In this document: positions 29,123-37,300 of the stretch, piece by piece
Layout: every line of letters begins with the position of its first letter
Numbering within the stretch: the stretch's first letter is position 1
Origin: Alphaproteobacteria bacterium
Lineage (GTDB): Bacteria > Pseudomonadota > Alphaproteobacteria > SP197
DNA: 37,518 bases
NCBI GenBank assembly: GCA_016869675.1
Contig: VGDP01000030.1
Span: 1-37,518 of the forward strand
Reading direction: 5' to 3'
Program-made: the position numbers and the translations under genes
Notes under the pieces: model-generated
The model's database searches: none
Told to the model about the DNA's origin: nothing
The model's input: only the letters and a program-made list of their open reading frames with translations

Positions 29123-29152
29123 TTGCGAAGGGTCCGTTCGAACCTATATACT
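29123..29152 (+). promoter_or_regulatory. Putative ssrA promoter
   Basis: TTGCGA (29123-29128) and TATACT (29147-29152) are spaced by 18 bases, with an AT-rich CTATATACTG core. The RNA would start near 29160, at the beginning of the acceptor piece of the tmRNA. It is divergent from thyX. Confidence 0.55.
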
Positions 29153-29160
29153 GAGTCGTC

Positions 29161-29440
29161 GACCGGGCAACCGGGTGACTATGGCGATACACGGCTGTGC
29201 GGCATAAGCGGAGCGGACCCGGGGGCGGTACCCGGCGCCTCCACCAGTTCCGGGATCGGCCCGCCGGTCCCGTCACGGGGGCGAACAAGGATCGACGCCC
29301 GTGGTAAAGGCATAATCGTCGCCCGGCATGATACCGCCGTTACAGGGTCAACACACAAACGCCAACGATAACGAGGCGTTCGCTGTTGCTGCATAAGCAA
29401 TAAGCGCGGTCCGGGGGGCACCGGGCAACAGAAGCCCCCC
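29161..29440 (+). ncRNA. ssrA: Two-piece (permuted) transfer-messenger RNA
   Basis: The acceptor piece comes first: T-arm CCGGG-GGCGGTA-CCCGG, then CGCCTCC and CCA ending at 29246. A spacer of 30 bases follows. The coding piece starts with GGGGGCG (29277-29283), which pairs with CGCCTCC to form the acceptor stem, followed by AAGGATCGACGCC. The tag frame is GCC (29361) to TAA (29394-29396): ANDNEAFAVAA. The hairpin GGGGGGC/GCCCCCC around 29413-29439 closes the coding piece. This order is the alphaproteobacterial permuted tmRNA. It rescues stalled ribosomes and tags products for ClpXP. The outer ends (29161, 29440) are estimates. Confidence 0.93.
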
Positions 29441-29476
29441 AACGCCCCGCCATGGGGCGGTCGACGGGGTGGGGTG

Positions 29477-29992
29477 ATGGGCAAGGTGGAACTGCGTTAC
29501 GACCGCCTGATGGACGACGCCGTGCGCGGCGTCATCGCCAAAGTTCTGGGCATCGCCGCGCGGCAGGGCCTGTCCGGCCAGCATCACTTCCTGATCACCT
29601 TTCGCACCGGCCATCCTGGCGTCGACATCGCCGACGAGCTGCGGGCACGCTACCCGCAGGACATGACCATCATCCTGCAGAACCAGTTCTGGAACCTGAA
29701 GGTCGCGGACGCGCGCTTCTCGGTCACCCTGTCGTTCAACAAGGTCCCGCAGCACCTGGTGATCCCCTACGGCGCGATCGTCGGCTTCGCCGATCCCAGC
29801 GTGAAGTGGGGCATCAAACTGGAACCGCGCGAAGCCGGCGCCAAGGACGCCCCCGCCCCGGCCGGGAGCGAACCCGCGGCGCCCTTGCCGGCGCCCGAGA
29901 CCCGCGTGCCCACGGTGGCGCGCGACGCCGAACCCGACGGTTCGGACGCACCGTCCAAGGTCGTCACCCTCGACGCGTTCCGGCGCAAGTAG
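29477..29992 (+). CDS. sspB: ClpXP adaptor protein SspB, alpha type
   Basis: 171 residues. Core (residues 1-115): MGKVELRYDRLMDDAVRGVI, HHFLITFRTGHPGVDIADEL, YPQDMTIILQNQFWNLKV and VTLSFNKVPQHLVIPYGAIVGFADPSVKWGI, all typical of alphaproteobacterial SspB. A proline/alanine-rich linker follows, and the tail VVTLDAFRRK fits the ClpX-binding end of the family. SspB binds ssrA-tagged proteins and hands them to ClpXP. It lies about 36 bases beyond the tmRNA gene that makes that tag. ATG 29477 follows GGGGTGG; the GTG three bases before it is also possible. Confidence 0.93.
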   Translation: MGKVELRYDRLMDDAVRGVIAKVLGIAARQGLSGQHHFLITFRTGHPGVDIADELRARYPQDMTIILQNQFWNLKVADARFSVTLSFNKVPQHLVIPYGAIVGFADPSVKWGIKLEPREAGAKDAPAPAGSEPAAPLPAPETRVPTVARDAEPDGSDAPSKVVTLDAFRRK

Positions 29993-29993
29993 C

Positions 29994-30026
29994 GTTCTTG
30001 ACGCGCGCCCGGGCGCGGGCAAGAAC
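29994..30026 (+). terminator. Strong hairpin after sspB
   Basis: GTTCTTG (29994-30000) pairs with CAAGAAC (30020-30026), and the interior CGCGCCCGGGCGCG is itself self-complementary. It begins directly after the sspB stop. It probably terminates sspB transcription, although only GGTTCC follows instead of a T-run. Confidence 0.6.
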
Positions 30027-30054
30027 GGTTCCTGGGCAATCGCGGGGCGGGACC

Positions 30055-31692
30055 ATGGCGCGGAACGACGCCTTCGACTTCATCGTGATCGGCGCGGGCT
30101 CGGCGGGCGCCACCGTCGCCGGACGGCTGGCCGAGGACGGCAAGCACTCGGTGCTGCTGATCGAGGCCGGCCCGAAGGACGACCACATCCACATCCGCAT
30201 GCCGGCGGCCTTGGGGATGCCGCTGATGAGCACGCGGTTCAACTGGTACTACCACACCGAGCCCGAGCCAAACCTGGGTGGCCGGCGTGTCTACGAAGCG
30301 CGCGGCCGCGCGCTCGGCGGGTCGTCGTCGATCAACGGGCTCAACTGGGTGCGCGGCAACCCGTGGGACTACGACAACTGGGCGGCGCTCGGGCTCGCAG
30401 GCTGGAGCTACACCGACGTGCTGCCCTATTTCAAGCGTGCCGAGACGTTCGACAAGGGCGCCAGCCAGTACCGTGGCGGCGGCGGCCCCATGCGCGTCGA
30501 GACCTGCCCGGCCGACCACGCGCTGTTCCAGATCTTCCTGCAGGCGGGTGTCCAGGCCGGCTACGCCATGGCCGACGACCACAATGCCTTCCGCCAGGAA
30601 GGCATCCACGTCACCCAGCGCAACACCCACGGCGGCGTGCGCTGGAACACCGCGCGCGCCTACCTGCACGAGGCCGGGCCGCGGCCCAACCTGACGGTGC
30701 GCACCGGCACGCGCGTCACGCGCATCGAGTTCGCCGGCGCGCGGGCCGTGCGCGTGCACGCGGTCAGCCACGGCGCCACCGTCGCCTTCGAGGTTGGGCG
30801 CGAGGTCGTCGTCTCGGGCGGCACGATCAATTCGCCGCAGATCCTCATGCTGTCGGGCATCGGCGACGCGGATCACCTGCGTTCGATCGCGATCCCCCTT
30901 ACCCACCACCTGCCGGGCGTCGGCCGCGGTCTGAAGGATCACATGTCCGGCACGGTGCAGAGCGCGTGCAAGGAGGGCGTCTCGCTAGCCCGCCAGCTCG
31001 GCCGGCTGGGCCGCCTCAAGGTCGGACTCGAGTGGATCCTGCTCAAGCAGGGCATCGGCACCACCAACTATTTCGAGGTCGGCGCCTTCATCCGCACCGA
31101 GGACTCGATCAAGGTGCCCAACATGCAGATCGAGTTCATCCCGATGCTCGGCAACCTGCACCACGGCGGCGTCGAGATCGGCGACGGCTTCCAGTACTAC
31201 TTCAACCTGCTGCGCCCGACCAGCGAGGGCCGGGTGTGGATCGACAGCGCCGATCCCATGGCGGCGCCCAAGTTCGTGTTCAACTACCTGACGACCGAAC
31301 AGGACCGCCGCCACGCCGTCGCGTCGATCAAGGTCCTGCGCGACCTGATCGCCCAACAAGCCTGGGCATCGATCCGCACCACCGAGATCACGCCGGGCGC
31401 GGGCGTGCGCACAGACGGGGAGATCCTGGGCGCGCTGGTCGCCGACATCGCCGGGACCAACTACCACCCGTGCCGCAGCTGCCGCATGGGCACCGACGAC
31501 CTGGCGGTGACCGATGCCGCGGGGCGCGTGCGTGGGTTGGACAACATCCGCGTGGTCGACGCCTCAATCATGCCCGAGATCGTCAGCGGCAACCTGAACG
31601 CGCCGACCATCATGATCGCCGAGAAGCTGTCGGACAGCCTGCTGGGCAAGCCGCCGCTGCCGCCCGAGCCAGCGCCCTACTACCGGGCCTGA
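30055..31692 (+). CDS. GMC family FAD oxidoreductase (choline/alcohol dehydrogenase type)
   Basis: 545 residues. FAD motif FDFIVIGAGSAGATVAGRLAEDG at residues 8-30; GMC signature 1 in GRALGGSSSINGLNWVRGNPWDYDNWA; signature 2 in VVVSGGTINSPQILMLSGIGD. The C-terminal active-site pair is His in NYHPCRSCRMG and Asn in SGNLNAPTIMIAEK. These enzymes oxidise alcohols, such as choline, to aldehydes with FAD; close relatives are annotated as BetA-like, but neighbours give no proof of choline as substrate. The betaine-type transporter 1 kb away makes it conceivable. Start ATG 30055 with GGGGCGGGA upstream. It overlaps the next gene's stop by 13 bases (convergent). Confidence 0.92.
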   Translation: MARNDAFDFIVIGAGSAGATVAGRLAEDGKHSVLLIEAGPKDDHIHIRMPAALGMPLMSTRFNWYYHTEPEPNLGGRRVYEARGRALGGSSSINGLNWVRGNPWDYDNWAALGLAGWSYTDVLPYFKRAETFDKGASQYRGGGGPMRVETCPADHALFQIFLQAGVQAGYAMADDHNAFRQEGIHVTQRNTHGGVRWNTARAYLHEAGPRPNLTVRTGTRVTRIEFAGARAVRVHAVSHGATVAFEVGREVVVSGGTINSPQILMLSGIGDADHLRSIAIPLTHHLPGVGRGLKDHMSGTVQSACKEGVSLARQLGRLGRLKVGLEWILLKQGIGTTNYFEVGAFIRTEDSIKVPNMQIEFIPMLGNLHHGGVEIGDGFQYYFNLLRPTSEGRVWIDSADPMAAPKFVFNYLTTEQDRRHAVASIKVLRDLIAQQAWASIRTTEITPGAGVRTDGEILGALVADIAGTNYHPCRSCRMGTDDLAVTDAAGRVRGLDNIRVVDASIMPEIVSGNLNAPTIMIAEKLSDSLLGKPPLPPEPAPYYRA

Positions 31693-32585
31693 CGGCGCCG
31701 ACGCCGCTCGTCGGCGATGACCATGGCACCGGCGACGATGATCAGCGCTGCGCCGGCCATCACGGCGCGATCCGGCACGTCGTTCCAGATCAGGTAGCCC
31801 AGCACCACCGCCCAGATCAGCGCCGAGTACTGGAACGGCGCCAGCGCGCCGGGGCTCGCGCGCCGGAACCCCTCGATCAAGGCGAACTGGGCAGCGCCGC
31901 CCAGGAACCCCAGGCTGCCCAGCAGCAGCCAGTCGGCCGCCGGCCCGGCGCGCCAGACGAACGGCGCCACGACGGCCGAGGCCAGCAGCGCGCCGCTGTT
32001 GGTGTAGAGCATCTGGATCAGAGCGCGCTCGGACCGCTCGGAGCGGCCAAGCCGGCGCATCAGCACCTGGGCAAGCGCCCACAGGGCCGAGGCAACCACG
32101 ACCATCAGCACGGCGCCGTCAAGCCCCACCGAGCCCGGCCGGCTCGCCACCACGACGCCGGCGAAGCCGATGCCGGCGGCGACCCAGGCGACGAGGCCGG
32201 CCCGGTCGCCTAGCATCGGCTGGGCCAGGATGATCGCGATGATCGGCGTCGTGAAGTAGAACGTGGTCAGTTCGCCCAGCTGCAGCGTGCGCGACGCGGC
32301 GTAGTAGAGCTGCCACGCTGTCACCAGGATCACCGCCAGGATCAGGTAGTCGCGCTTGGCGCGCGACCGCGCCGCCTCGGCGATCAGCGGGCCGCGGCCG
32401 ATGGCCAGGCTGAGCGCCACGATGGTCGCGCTGCGCACGACCATGACCTGCCAGACACTAAGCCCGGTCACCAGCCACTTGATCGCGGCGTCGTGGAACG
32501 AGAACAGGAAGTACGCCAGGACGACGAACCCCATGCCGACCAGGGTCTGGTTGGGGCCGTAGCGTGACACCGCGCGATCGTCCAT
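31680..32585 (-). CDS. EamA/DMT family transporter
   Basis: 301 residues, ten hydrophobic segments in two EamA repeats: repeat 1 with FVVLAYFLFSFHDAAIKWLV and LQLGELTTFYFTTPIIAIILAQPML; repeat 2 with MVVVASALWALAQVLMRRLG and FRRASPGALAPFQYSALIWAVVLGYLIWNDVPD. Members export metabolites or drugs across the inner membrane; substrate not readable. It ends inside the 3' end of the GMC gene on the opposite strand. It lies 42 bases beyond the ABC permease gene, same direction, and may be co-transcribed with it. Confidence 0.9.
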   Translation of the reverse strand: MDDRAVSRYGPNQTLVGMGFVVLAYFLFSFHDAAIKWLVTGLSVWQVMVVRSATIVALSLAIGRGPLIAEAARSRAKRDYLILAVILVTAWQLYYAASRTLQLGELTTFYFTTPIIAIILAQPMLGDRAGLVAWVAAGIGFAGVVVASRPGSVGLDGAVLMVVVASALWALAQVLMRRLGRSERSERALIQMLYTNSGALLASAVVAPFVWRAGPAADWLLLGSLGFLGGAAQFALIEGFRRASPGALAPFQYSALIWAVVLGYLIWNDVPDRAVMAGAALIIVAGAMVIADERRRRRQAR

Positions 32586-32627
32586 GGTCGCCCTTGGCTG
32601 CGCCGGTACTCTACTCGGTCGCGACGA

Positions 32628-34592
32628 TCAGGGCTCCAGGCCCAGGCGCGCGCGGCGGCGCGCGATCCAGGCCCTGAGCAACCGGTCGGCGACGATCGCG
32701 ATGAAGGCGACGCAGACGCCGGCCACCAGGCCCTGGCCTGGGTCCGACTTCGACAGTGCGATCAGGGTTTCCTGGCCCAGGTCGCGCGTGCCCACCAGGG
32801 CCGTGATGACCAGCATGCTGATGGCCAGCATCAGGGTCTGGTTGAGGCCGAGAACGATGTCGGGCAGCGCCAGCGGCAGCACGACCCGGCAGTCGAGCTG
32901 GGCCCGCGTCGCGCCGAACGCGCGCGCCGCCTCGATCGCGGCCGCCGGCACCTGGCGCACCGCGGCGTCGGTGTAGCGGATCGCCGGCGCCACGGCGTAG
33001 AGCACCACCGCCACGAGCGCCGAGAAATCGCCGACGCTGAACAGCATGACCGTCGGGATCAGGTACACGAACGAGGGCAGCGTCTGCAGCGTGTCCACCA
33101 CCGGCTCGGCGATCCGACGCAGGCGCGGATGGCGGGCCGTGATGAAGCCGAGCGGCACGCCCACGAGCGAGGCAAGCAGCGCGGCGACGGCGACCAGGTA
33201 GAGCGAGATCATCGCCTTCTCCCACTGGCCGGCCAGCGCGATGAATGCGGTCAGCACCCCGCCCAGAAGCGCTAGGCGCGCCCCGCCCAAGGCCCAGCCG
33301 AGCACCGCCACGAACCCGGCCACGCCTAGCCAGGGCAGCGCCAGCAGGCCCTCCTTCAACGGCCGCAGCACGTAGAGGAACAGGCTGTCGCGCACGACGC
33401 TGATGGCGTCGTAGCCGTGGATATTGATCCAGTCGACCACGCCGTCCCAGAACCGGCCGCTGGTCACGGTCCAGTCCGCCGGGAAACGCGCCACGGCCGG
33501 CACGACGACGCCCAGCGCCGTGCTGGCCAGCGCCAGGCCGACACCGACCAGGACCCAGCGGTGTCGATGGATGAACGGGCGGGCGTGGCCATGATGGTCG
33601 GGTCGCAGCGCGCCGAAGCGCTGGCTCAGGCGATCGAGCAGGATCGCCAGCAGGGTGATGGCGATGCCGGCCTCGGCGCCCTTGCCGATATGCAGCGACT
33701 TCAGCGCCTGCCAGACGTCGTACCCGAGGCCCGCGGCGCCGATCATCGAAGCGATGATGACCATGTTGAGCGTCAGCATGATCACTTGGTTGACGCCCAG
33801 CATCAGGCGCGGGCGCTGCGAGGGCAGCAGCACGCGGCGCAAGACCTGGCCGGGCGAACAGCCGACCATACGGCCGAGATCGACGATCTCGGGATCCGTC
33901 TGCTGAAGCGCGTTGGTCGTCACCCGCGCCATGGGCGGCACGGCGTAGATCAGCGTGATCAGCAGCGCCGCCGCCGGGCCATAGCCCGACAGCAAGATCG
34001 CCGGTACCAAGTAGCCGAACACCGGCACGGTCTGCATGAAGTCGAGCACCGGGTCGACCACGGCGCGGAAGCGCGCCGTACGGAAGGCGAGGACCCCGAG
34101 GATCACGCCGGCCAGCACGCCGTAGACGACCGCCACCAGGACCAGCGCCAGCGTCATCATGGCGCTGTCCCACAGGCCGAGCAGCGCGGCGTAGGCGCAG
34201 GTCAACGCCGCGAACGCGGCCAGGCGTGAATCGCGCGCCGCCAGACCCAGGCAGGTGAACAGTGCGCCGACGCCGAGCCACGACACCGGCCCGACGCTCA
34301 CGCCTCCGATCGCGAAGCCCTTGACCAGCAGATCCTGGAGCAGCACCACCGGCGCTTCCACGACCGCGCCCACGGCGCGCGTCAGATCCTTGACCAGGAA
34401 CGGACCGATGGCCGCCTCGCGCGTCAGCCAGCGCGCACCCTCGCCGATCCAGGCGTCGAACGGCACCACCCAGGCGGCCGGGTAGGCCGTCGCCCAGGGC
34501 AGCGCGCCGGGAGCGAGCGCCAGGCCGACGGCCAGAATGGCGGCGACGGCCAGCGCCGCGTGCCCTATGGGAAACGCGCCGGCGCGTGCCAT
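32628..34592 (-). CDS. Double-domain ABC permease, glycine betaine/proline (ProW) type
   Basis: About 654 residues made of two complete ProW-like permease units. Unit 1 has VLDFMQTVPVFGYLVPAILL, YAVPPMARVTTNALQQTDPEIVDLGRMVG and VNQVIMLTLNMVIIASMIGAAGLGYDV. Unit 2 repeats the plan with VVDTLQTLPSFVYLIPTVML, YAVAPAIRYTDAAVRQVPAAAIEAARAFG and LNQTLMLAISMLVITALVGTRDLGQE. The EAA-type loops are in both halves. Start ATG 34592 or GTG 34622; the ATG gives MARAGAFPIGHAAL. It follows the binding-protein gene after about 54 bases. No ATPase gene is nearby. Probably imports a quaternary ammonium compound, inferred from family. Confidence 0.88.
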   Translation of the reverse strand: MARAGAFPIGHAALAVAAILAVGLALAPGALPWATAYPAAWVVPFDAWIGEGARWLTREAAIGPFLVKDLTRAVGAVVEAPVVLLQDLLVKGFAIGGVSVGPVSWLGVGALFTCLGLAARDSRLAAFAALTCAYAALLGLWDSAMMTLALVLVAVVYGVLAGVILGVLAFRTARFRAVVDPVLDFMQTVPVFGYLVPAILLSGYGPAAALLITLIYAVPPMARVTTNALQQTDPEIVDLGRMVGCSPGQVLRRVLLPSQRPRLMLGVNQVIMLTLNMVIIASMIGAAGLGYDVWQALKSLHIGKGAEAGIAITLLAILLDRLSQRFGALRPDHHGHARPFIHRHRWVLVGVGLALASTALGVVVPAVARFPADWTVTSGRFWDGVVDWINIHGYDAISVVRDSLFLYVLRPLKEGLLALPWLGVAGFVAVLGWALGGARLALLGGVLTAFIALAGQWEKAMISLYLVAVAALLASLVGVPLGFITARHPRLRRIAEPVVDTLQTLPSFVYLIPTVMLFSVGDFSALVAVVLYAVAPAIRYTDAAVRQVPAAAIEAARAFGATRAQLDCRVVLPLALPDIVLGLNQTLMLAISMLVITALVGTRDLGQETLIALSKSDPGQGLVAGVCVAFIAIVADRLLRAWIARRRARLGLEP

Positions 34593-34646
34593 CGCATCAG
34601 CCCCGCGCGGCGCGGCGGGCACCGCGCCACGCGGGGATGCGATCGG

Positions 34647-35618
34647 CTACTGCAGCCAGGGACTCCAGATGGCCTCGTTGGCGGCGATCCACTCGTCGGC
34701 GACCACCTCGGTCGCCACGCCGTCCACGTCCGAGCGGTAGACCAGCTCGCCCATGGTCTTGGAATCGAGTTGGAAGGCGCGCCAAACGGCGTACGCCTTC
34801 GGCCAGATCGCCTCGCCACCGGCCCACGACGTCTTCCACATCTCGCCCGAAGGCCGGCCGCAGTCGTACGCCAGGTCCGGATTGGGTCCCCATGCCGGAT
34901 CGTCGTAGCAGGCGTCCTCGTAGGCGGGCCATTCGACGAACTCGCCTTCGTAAAGCGTGGGCAGCCAGAACGGCTGCCAAGTCCAGCCGACAATAGGCTG
35001 CTTGCGCTTGATCGCGGCGACGAAATCCGCGGTCAGCGCACCGTCGCTACCCGCGTGGATGACGTCGAAGTCGAGCCCCAGCGCGTCGATGCGCTCCTGG
35101 TCGTAGCCACCCCACTCGATGGGTCCGGACAGGAAGCGCGCCCTGGGCGAGGTTTCGGCCACCGACAGCGCCTCGACGCAGCCCGGCTCCTTGAGCGCGT
35201 TCCAGTCGGGCAGGCCGGGGCAGACGTCCTTGACGTAGAGCGGGTACCACCAGTCCTCCTGGACCGGGATGCCCATCTTGCCCATGTTGAGCACGTTGCC
35301 GGTGTCGAACGCCGCCTTCAGCGCGGCCTTGGCGGTGGTGTCCCAGCCCGGCGAGCCGATGTGCAGATCGCCGGTCTCGAGCCCGGCGAACTGGCCAAGG
35401 TAGTCGGCCGGCGTCCATTCGACGGTGTAGCCCAGCTTCTGCAGCAGTTTGCCGTAGATCAGCATGATGATGTTGTCGCCCGAGTAACCCATCATCACGA
35501 GCTTGATCGGCTCGGCGGATTCCGGAACCTGGGCCCGGGCGTCATCCGGCATGGCGCCGGCCGCCAGCGCGACGGCAAGGCCCACGCGCGCCACCAGACG
35601 CCGCATCGTCGCGATCAT
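34647..35618 (-). CDS. Glycine betaine/choline-type substrate-binding protein (OpuAC/ProX)
   Basis: 323 residues. Signal peptide about 1-29 (LVARVGLAVALAAGAMPDDARAQ). The mature part shows VMMGYSGDNIIMLIYGKLLQKLGYTVEW, LETGDLHIGSPGWDT and the tryptophan-rich VGWTWQPFWLPTLYEG, where aromatic cages for quaternary ammonium groups occur in OpuAC domains. It is periplasmic and feeds the double permease encoded directly after it. Start ATG 35618 has GGGGGAGA 6 bases upstream; the longer frame to 35747 runs through the promoter region. Ligand (betaine, choline or carnitine) is inferred. Confidence 0.88.
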   Translation of the reverse strand: MIATMRRLVARVGLAVALAAGAMPDDARAQVPESAEPIKLVMMGYSGDNIIMLIYGKLLQKLGYTVEWTPADYLGQFAGLETGDLHIGSPGWDTTAKAALKAAFDTGNVLNMGKMGIPVQEDWWYPLYVKDVCPGLPDWNALKEPGCVEALSVAETSPRARFLSGPIEWGGYDQERIDALGLDFDVIHAGSDGALTADFVAAIKRKQPIVGWTWQPFWLPTLYEGEFVEWPAYEDACYDDPAWGPNPDLAYDCGRPSGEMWKTSWAGGEAIWPKAYAVWRAFQLDSKTMGELVYRSDVDGVATEVVADEWIAANEAIWSPWLQ

Positions 35619-35711
35619 CGTCTTCTCCCCCTCAGTCATGGACGCACGCCGGGACCGCCCGACGCCCTCGGTCCGACTGTAGCGGTCGAACCTGTCGGGT
35701 TCAATCATGGT

Positions 35712-35741
35712 TATAATCGAATCTGATCGATAATGATCGAT
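35712..35741. promoter_or_regulatory. Three ATCGA repeats at 10-bp spacing next to a TATAAT box
   Basis: TATAAT lies at 35712-35717 on the plus strand. ATCGA recurs at 35716-35720, 35726-35730 and 35736-35740, exactly one helical turn apart, and GATCGAT is repeated at 35725-35731 and 35735-35741. This is 33 bases upstream of the DeoR-type gene and shared with the divergent binding-protein gene. Direct repeats at 10 bp suit regulators binding on one DNA face; this is the likely operator, by inference. Confidence 0.55.
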
Positions 35742-35773
35742 TCTCAAGCGAGCCAGTGTGATAGGGTGTACGA

Positions 35774-36586
35774 ATGGCGCGAAACCAGCACATCCCCGCC
35801 GCGCGCCGCCAGCGCGTGCAGCGACAGATTCTTATCGACGGCGCGGTTTCGGTCGACCAGCTCGCGCGCACGCTCGAGGTGTCGCTGGCGACCGTGCGCC
35901 GCGATCTCGCCTGGCTCGACGCTCAGGGGCTGGTGCGGCGTACCCACGGCGGCGCGGTGATCGAGGCACCGCGCGGTGCCGACCAGGACTTCGCCCAGCG
36001 CGAGCAGATCGACGCCGCAGAGAAACGCGCCATGGCCGAGGCGGTCGTGGCCAGTCTCGAGCCGGACGCGACGGTGTTCATGAACGACGGTTCGACGCTG
36101 CTCGCCGTGGCGCGCGCCATTGTCGCGCGCAACCTGCGCCTGACCGTGGTGACGCCCGCCGTCAACATCGCGACGCTGCTGGCCGAGGGGCGTGCCGCGG
36201 CGGTGTTTCTGCTGGGCGGCAGCCTGCGCCACCGATCTCTCGGCACCTCGGGACCGTTCGCCGAAACCATGGTGCGTTCGTTCAACGCCGACCTGGCGCT
36301 GCTTTCGGCCGAGGGCCTGTCGGCCGAAGCCGGCCTGACCTACTCCTACGAGGCGGATGCATCGCTCGCGCGGCTGATGGCGGAGCGCACGCGCCGCACG
36401 ATCGCGCTGATGACCGCGCGCAAGCTCGGCACGCGCGACCGCATCGCGGGGCTTGAGGCCGCGCGGATTGACGATGTGATCACCGGGTGCCACGACGAAG
36501 CGTGCCTGGCGTCGCTGCGCCGACTCGGCGTCGCGATCAAAGTCGTCGGAGGCTCGGTGGACGTCGCGCCGTCCCCCGCCGCCTGA
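35774..36586 (+). CDS. DeoR family transcriptional regulator
   Basis: 270 residues. N-terminal winged helix with QRQILIDGAVSVDQLARTLEVSLATVRRDLAWLDAQGLVRRTHGGAV, the full DeoR signature, then the sugar-isomerase-like sensor domain (FMNDGSTLLAVARAIV, LTVVTPAVNIATLL, AAVFLLGGSLRHRSLGTSGPFAE, DLALLSAEGLSAEAGLTYSYEADASLARLM). Members usually repress sugar or nucleoside catabolism in response to phosphorylated sugars. Here it is divergent from a betaine-type transporter, an unusual partner. The three phased ATCGA boxes lie in the shared region. ATG 35774 gives MARNQHIPAARRQR. Confidence 0.92.
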   Translation: MARNQHIPAARRQRVQRQILIDGAVSVDQLARTLEVSLATVRRDLAWLDAQGLVRRTHGGAVIEAPRGADQDFAQREQIDAAEKRAMAEAVVASLEPDATVFMNDGSTLLAVARAIVARNLRLTVVTPAVNIATLLAEGRAAAVFLLGGSLRHRSLGTSGPFAETMVRSFNADLALLSAEGLSAEAGLTYSYEADASLARLMAERTRRTIALMTARKLGTRDRIAGLEAARIDDVITGCHDEACLASLRRLGVAIKVVGGSVDVAPSPAA

Positions 36587-36601
36587 CACCGCGCAGGTGC
36601 G

Positions 36602-37105
36602 TCAACGGATCACGAAGGCCGCGTTCTCGGAATCGAAGCCGATCACCAGCACCTGGGCGGGCGCGATGGTCACGGTCAACGCCTTCTCGTGGTCGAAGCC
36701 ATCGGCGCGCGCCGTGTCGCGCAGGCGCAGCACCAGATCGTGCGCGCCCGCCGACACCACGGCCTGGCCGAACACGCGCGACGGACCGTCCTCCGCCCAA
36801 CCCGAGGGCGCCTCGGTCGCGGCGTAGAGCGGGCGGCCGTCCATCGCCACCTCGATCGTCACCGGCACGCGGCCGCGCGGGCAATCCTGGCCGGTGCGCT
36901 TGTGCGCGGGCAGCGCCGCGAGTTCCTCCTCGCTCAGCGCGCGGCACGGCGCGATGCGCGCGCCCTGGTGGTCGAACGACACCTTGATCACCGCCTCGCC
37001 TTCGTCCCGGTGCCGGTAGACCGGCCAATCGGCGAACACGCCGGCGATCGCCATGGCGGCCCCGACGATCAGCGCGAGCCCGGCGATGTGGCGTGCCCTA
37101 GGCAC
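36602..37105 (-). CDS. Hypothetical membrane-anchored protein
   Basis: 167 residues, not recognised as a named family. A GTG start (37105) with GGAG 9 bases upstream overlaps the stop of the gene before it. An N-terminal hydrophobic helix (HIAGLALIVGAAMAIAGVFA, residues 6-25) is followed by an extracytoplasmic part with VYRHRDEGEAVIKVSFDHQG, two cysteines (APCRALS, QDCPRGR) that could pair, and a beta-rich C-terminal half (LVLRLRDTARADGFDHEKALTVTIAPAQVLVIGF). The regular strand pattern suggests an immunoglobulin-like or similar fold. No function can be given. Coding reality is supported by G/C third positions and tidy spacing. Confidence 0.75.
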   Translation of the reverse strand: MPRARHIAGLALIVGAAMAIAGVFADWPVYRHRDEGEAVIKVSFDHQGARIAPCRALSEEELAALPAHKRTGQDCPRGRVPVTIEVAMDGRPLYAATEAPSGWAEDGPSRVFGQAVVSAGAHDLVLRLRDTARADGFDHEKALTVTIAPAQVLVIGFDSENAAFVIR

Positions 37106-37300
37106 GGGCCGTGCTCCGCGCCCGGAGCGCTTCGATCACCGCGCCGACGCGCGCACCTTCGTGCGGCGCGGCCCACACCTCGATGATCCATTCACGCGGC
37201 ACCCGCTCGCGCAGTTAGGGATCGCGCTCGCCCGCGATGCGCTGGCGCGTCCAGGTCACGCCGAAGCGCTGGTGGCAGCCGCTCTCGCAGGATCCGGTGA
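37098..37300 (-). pseudogene. Unrecognised broken gene with in-frame TAA
   Basis: The frame ending at TAG 37098-37100 reads RVPREWIIEVWAAPHEGARV, then GAVIEALRARSTARA at its end, and before it TAA (37215-37217) followed upstream by GSCESGCHQRFGVTWTRQRI. Codon use is normal on both sides of the stop, so one substitution or error separates two halves of one gene. Its start is lost: upstream of about 37300 the plus strand codes for an RTX-like tail. It overlaps the next gene by 8 bases. No family recognised. Confidence 0.5.
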
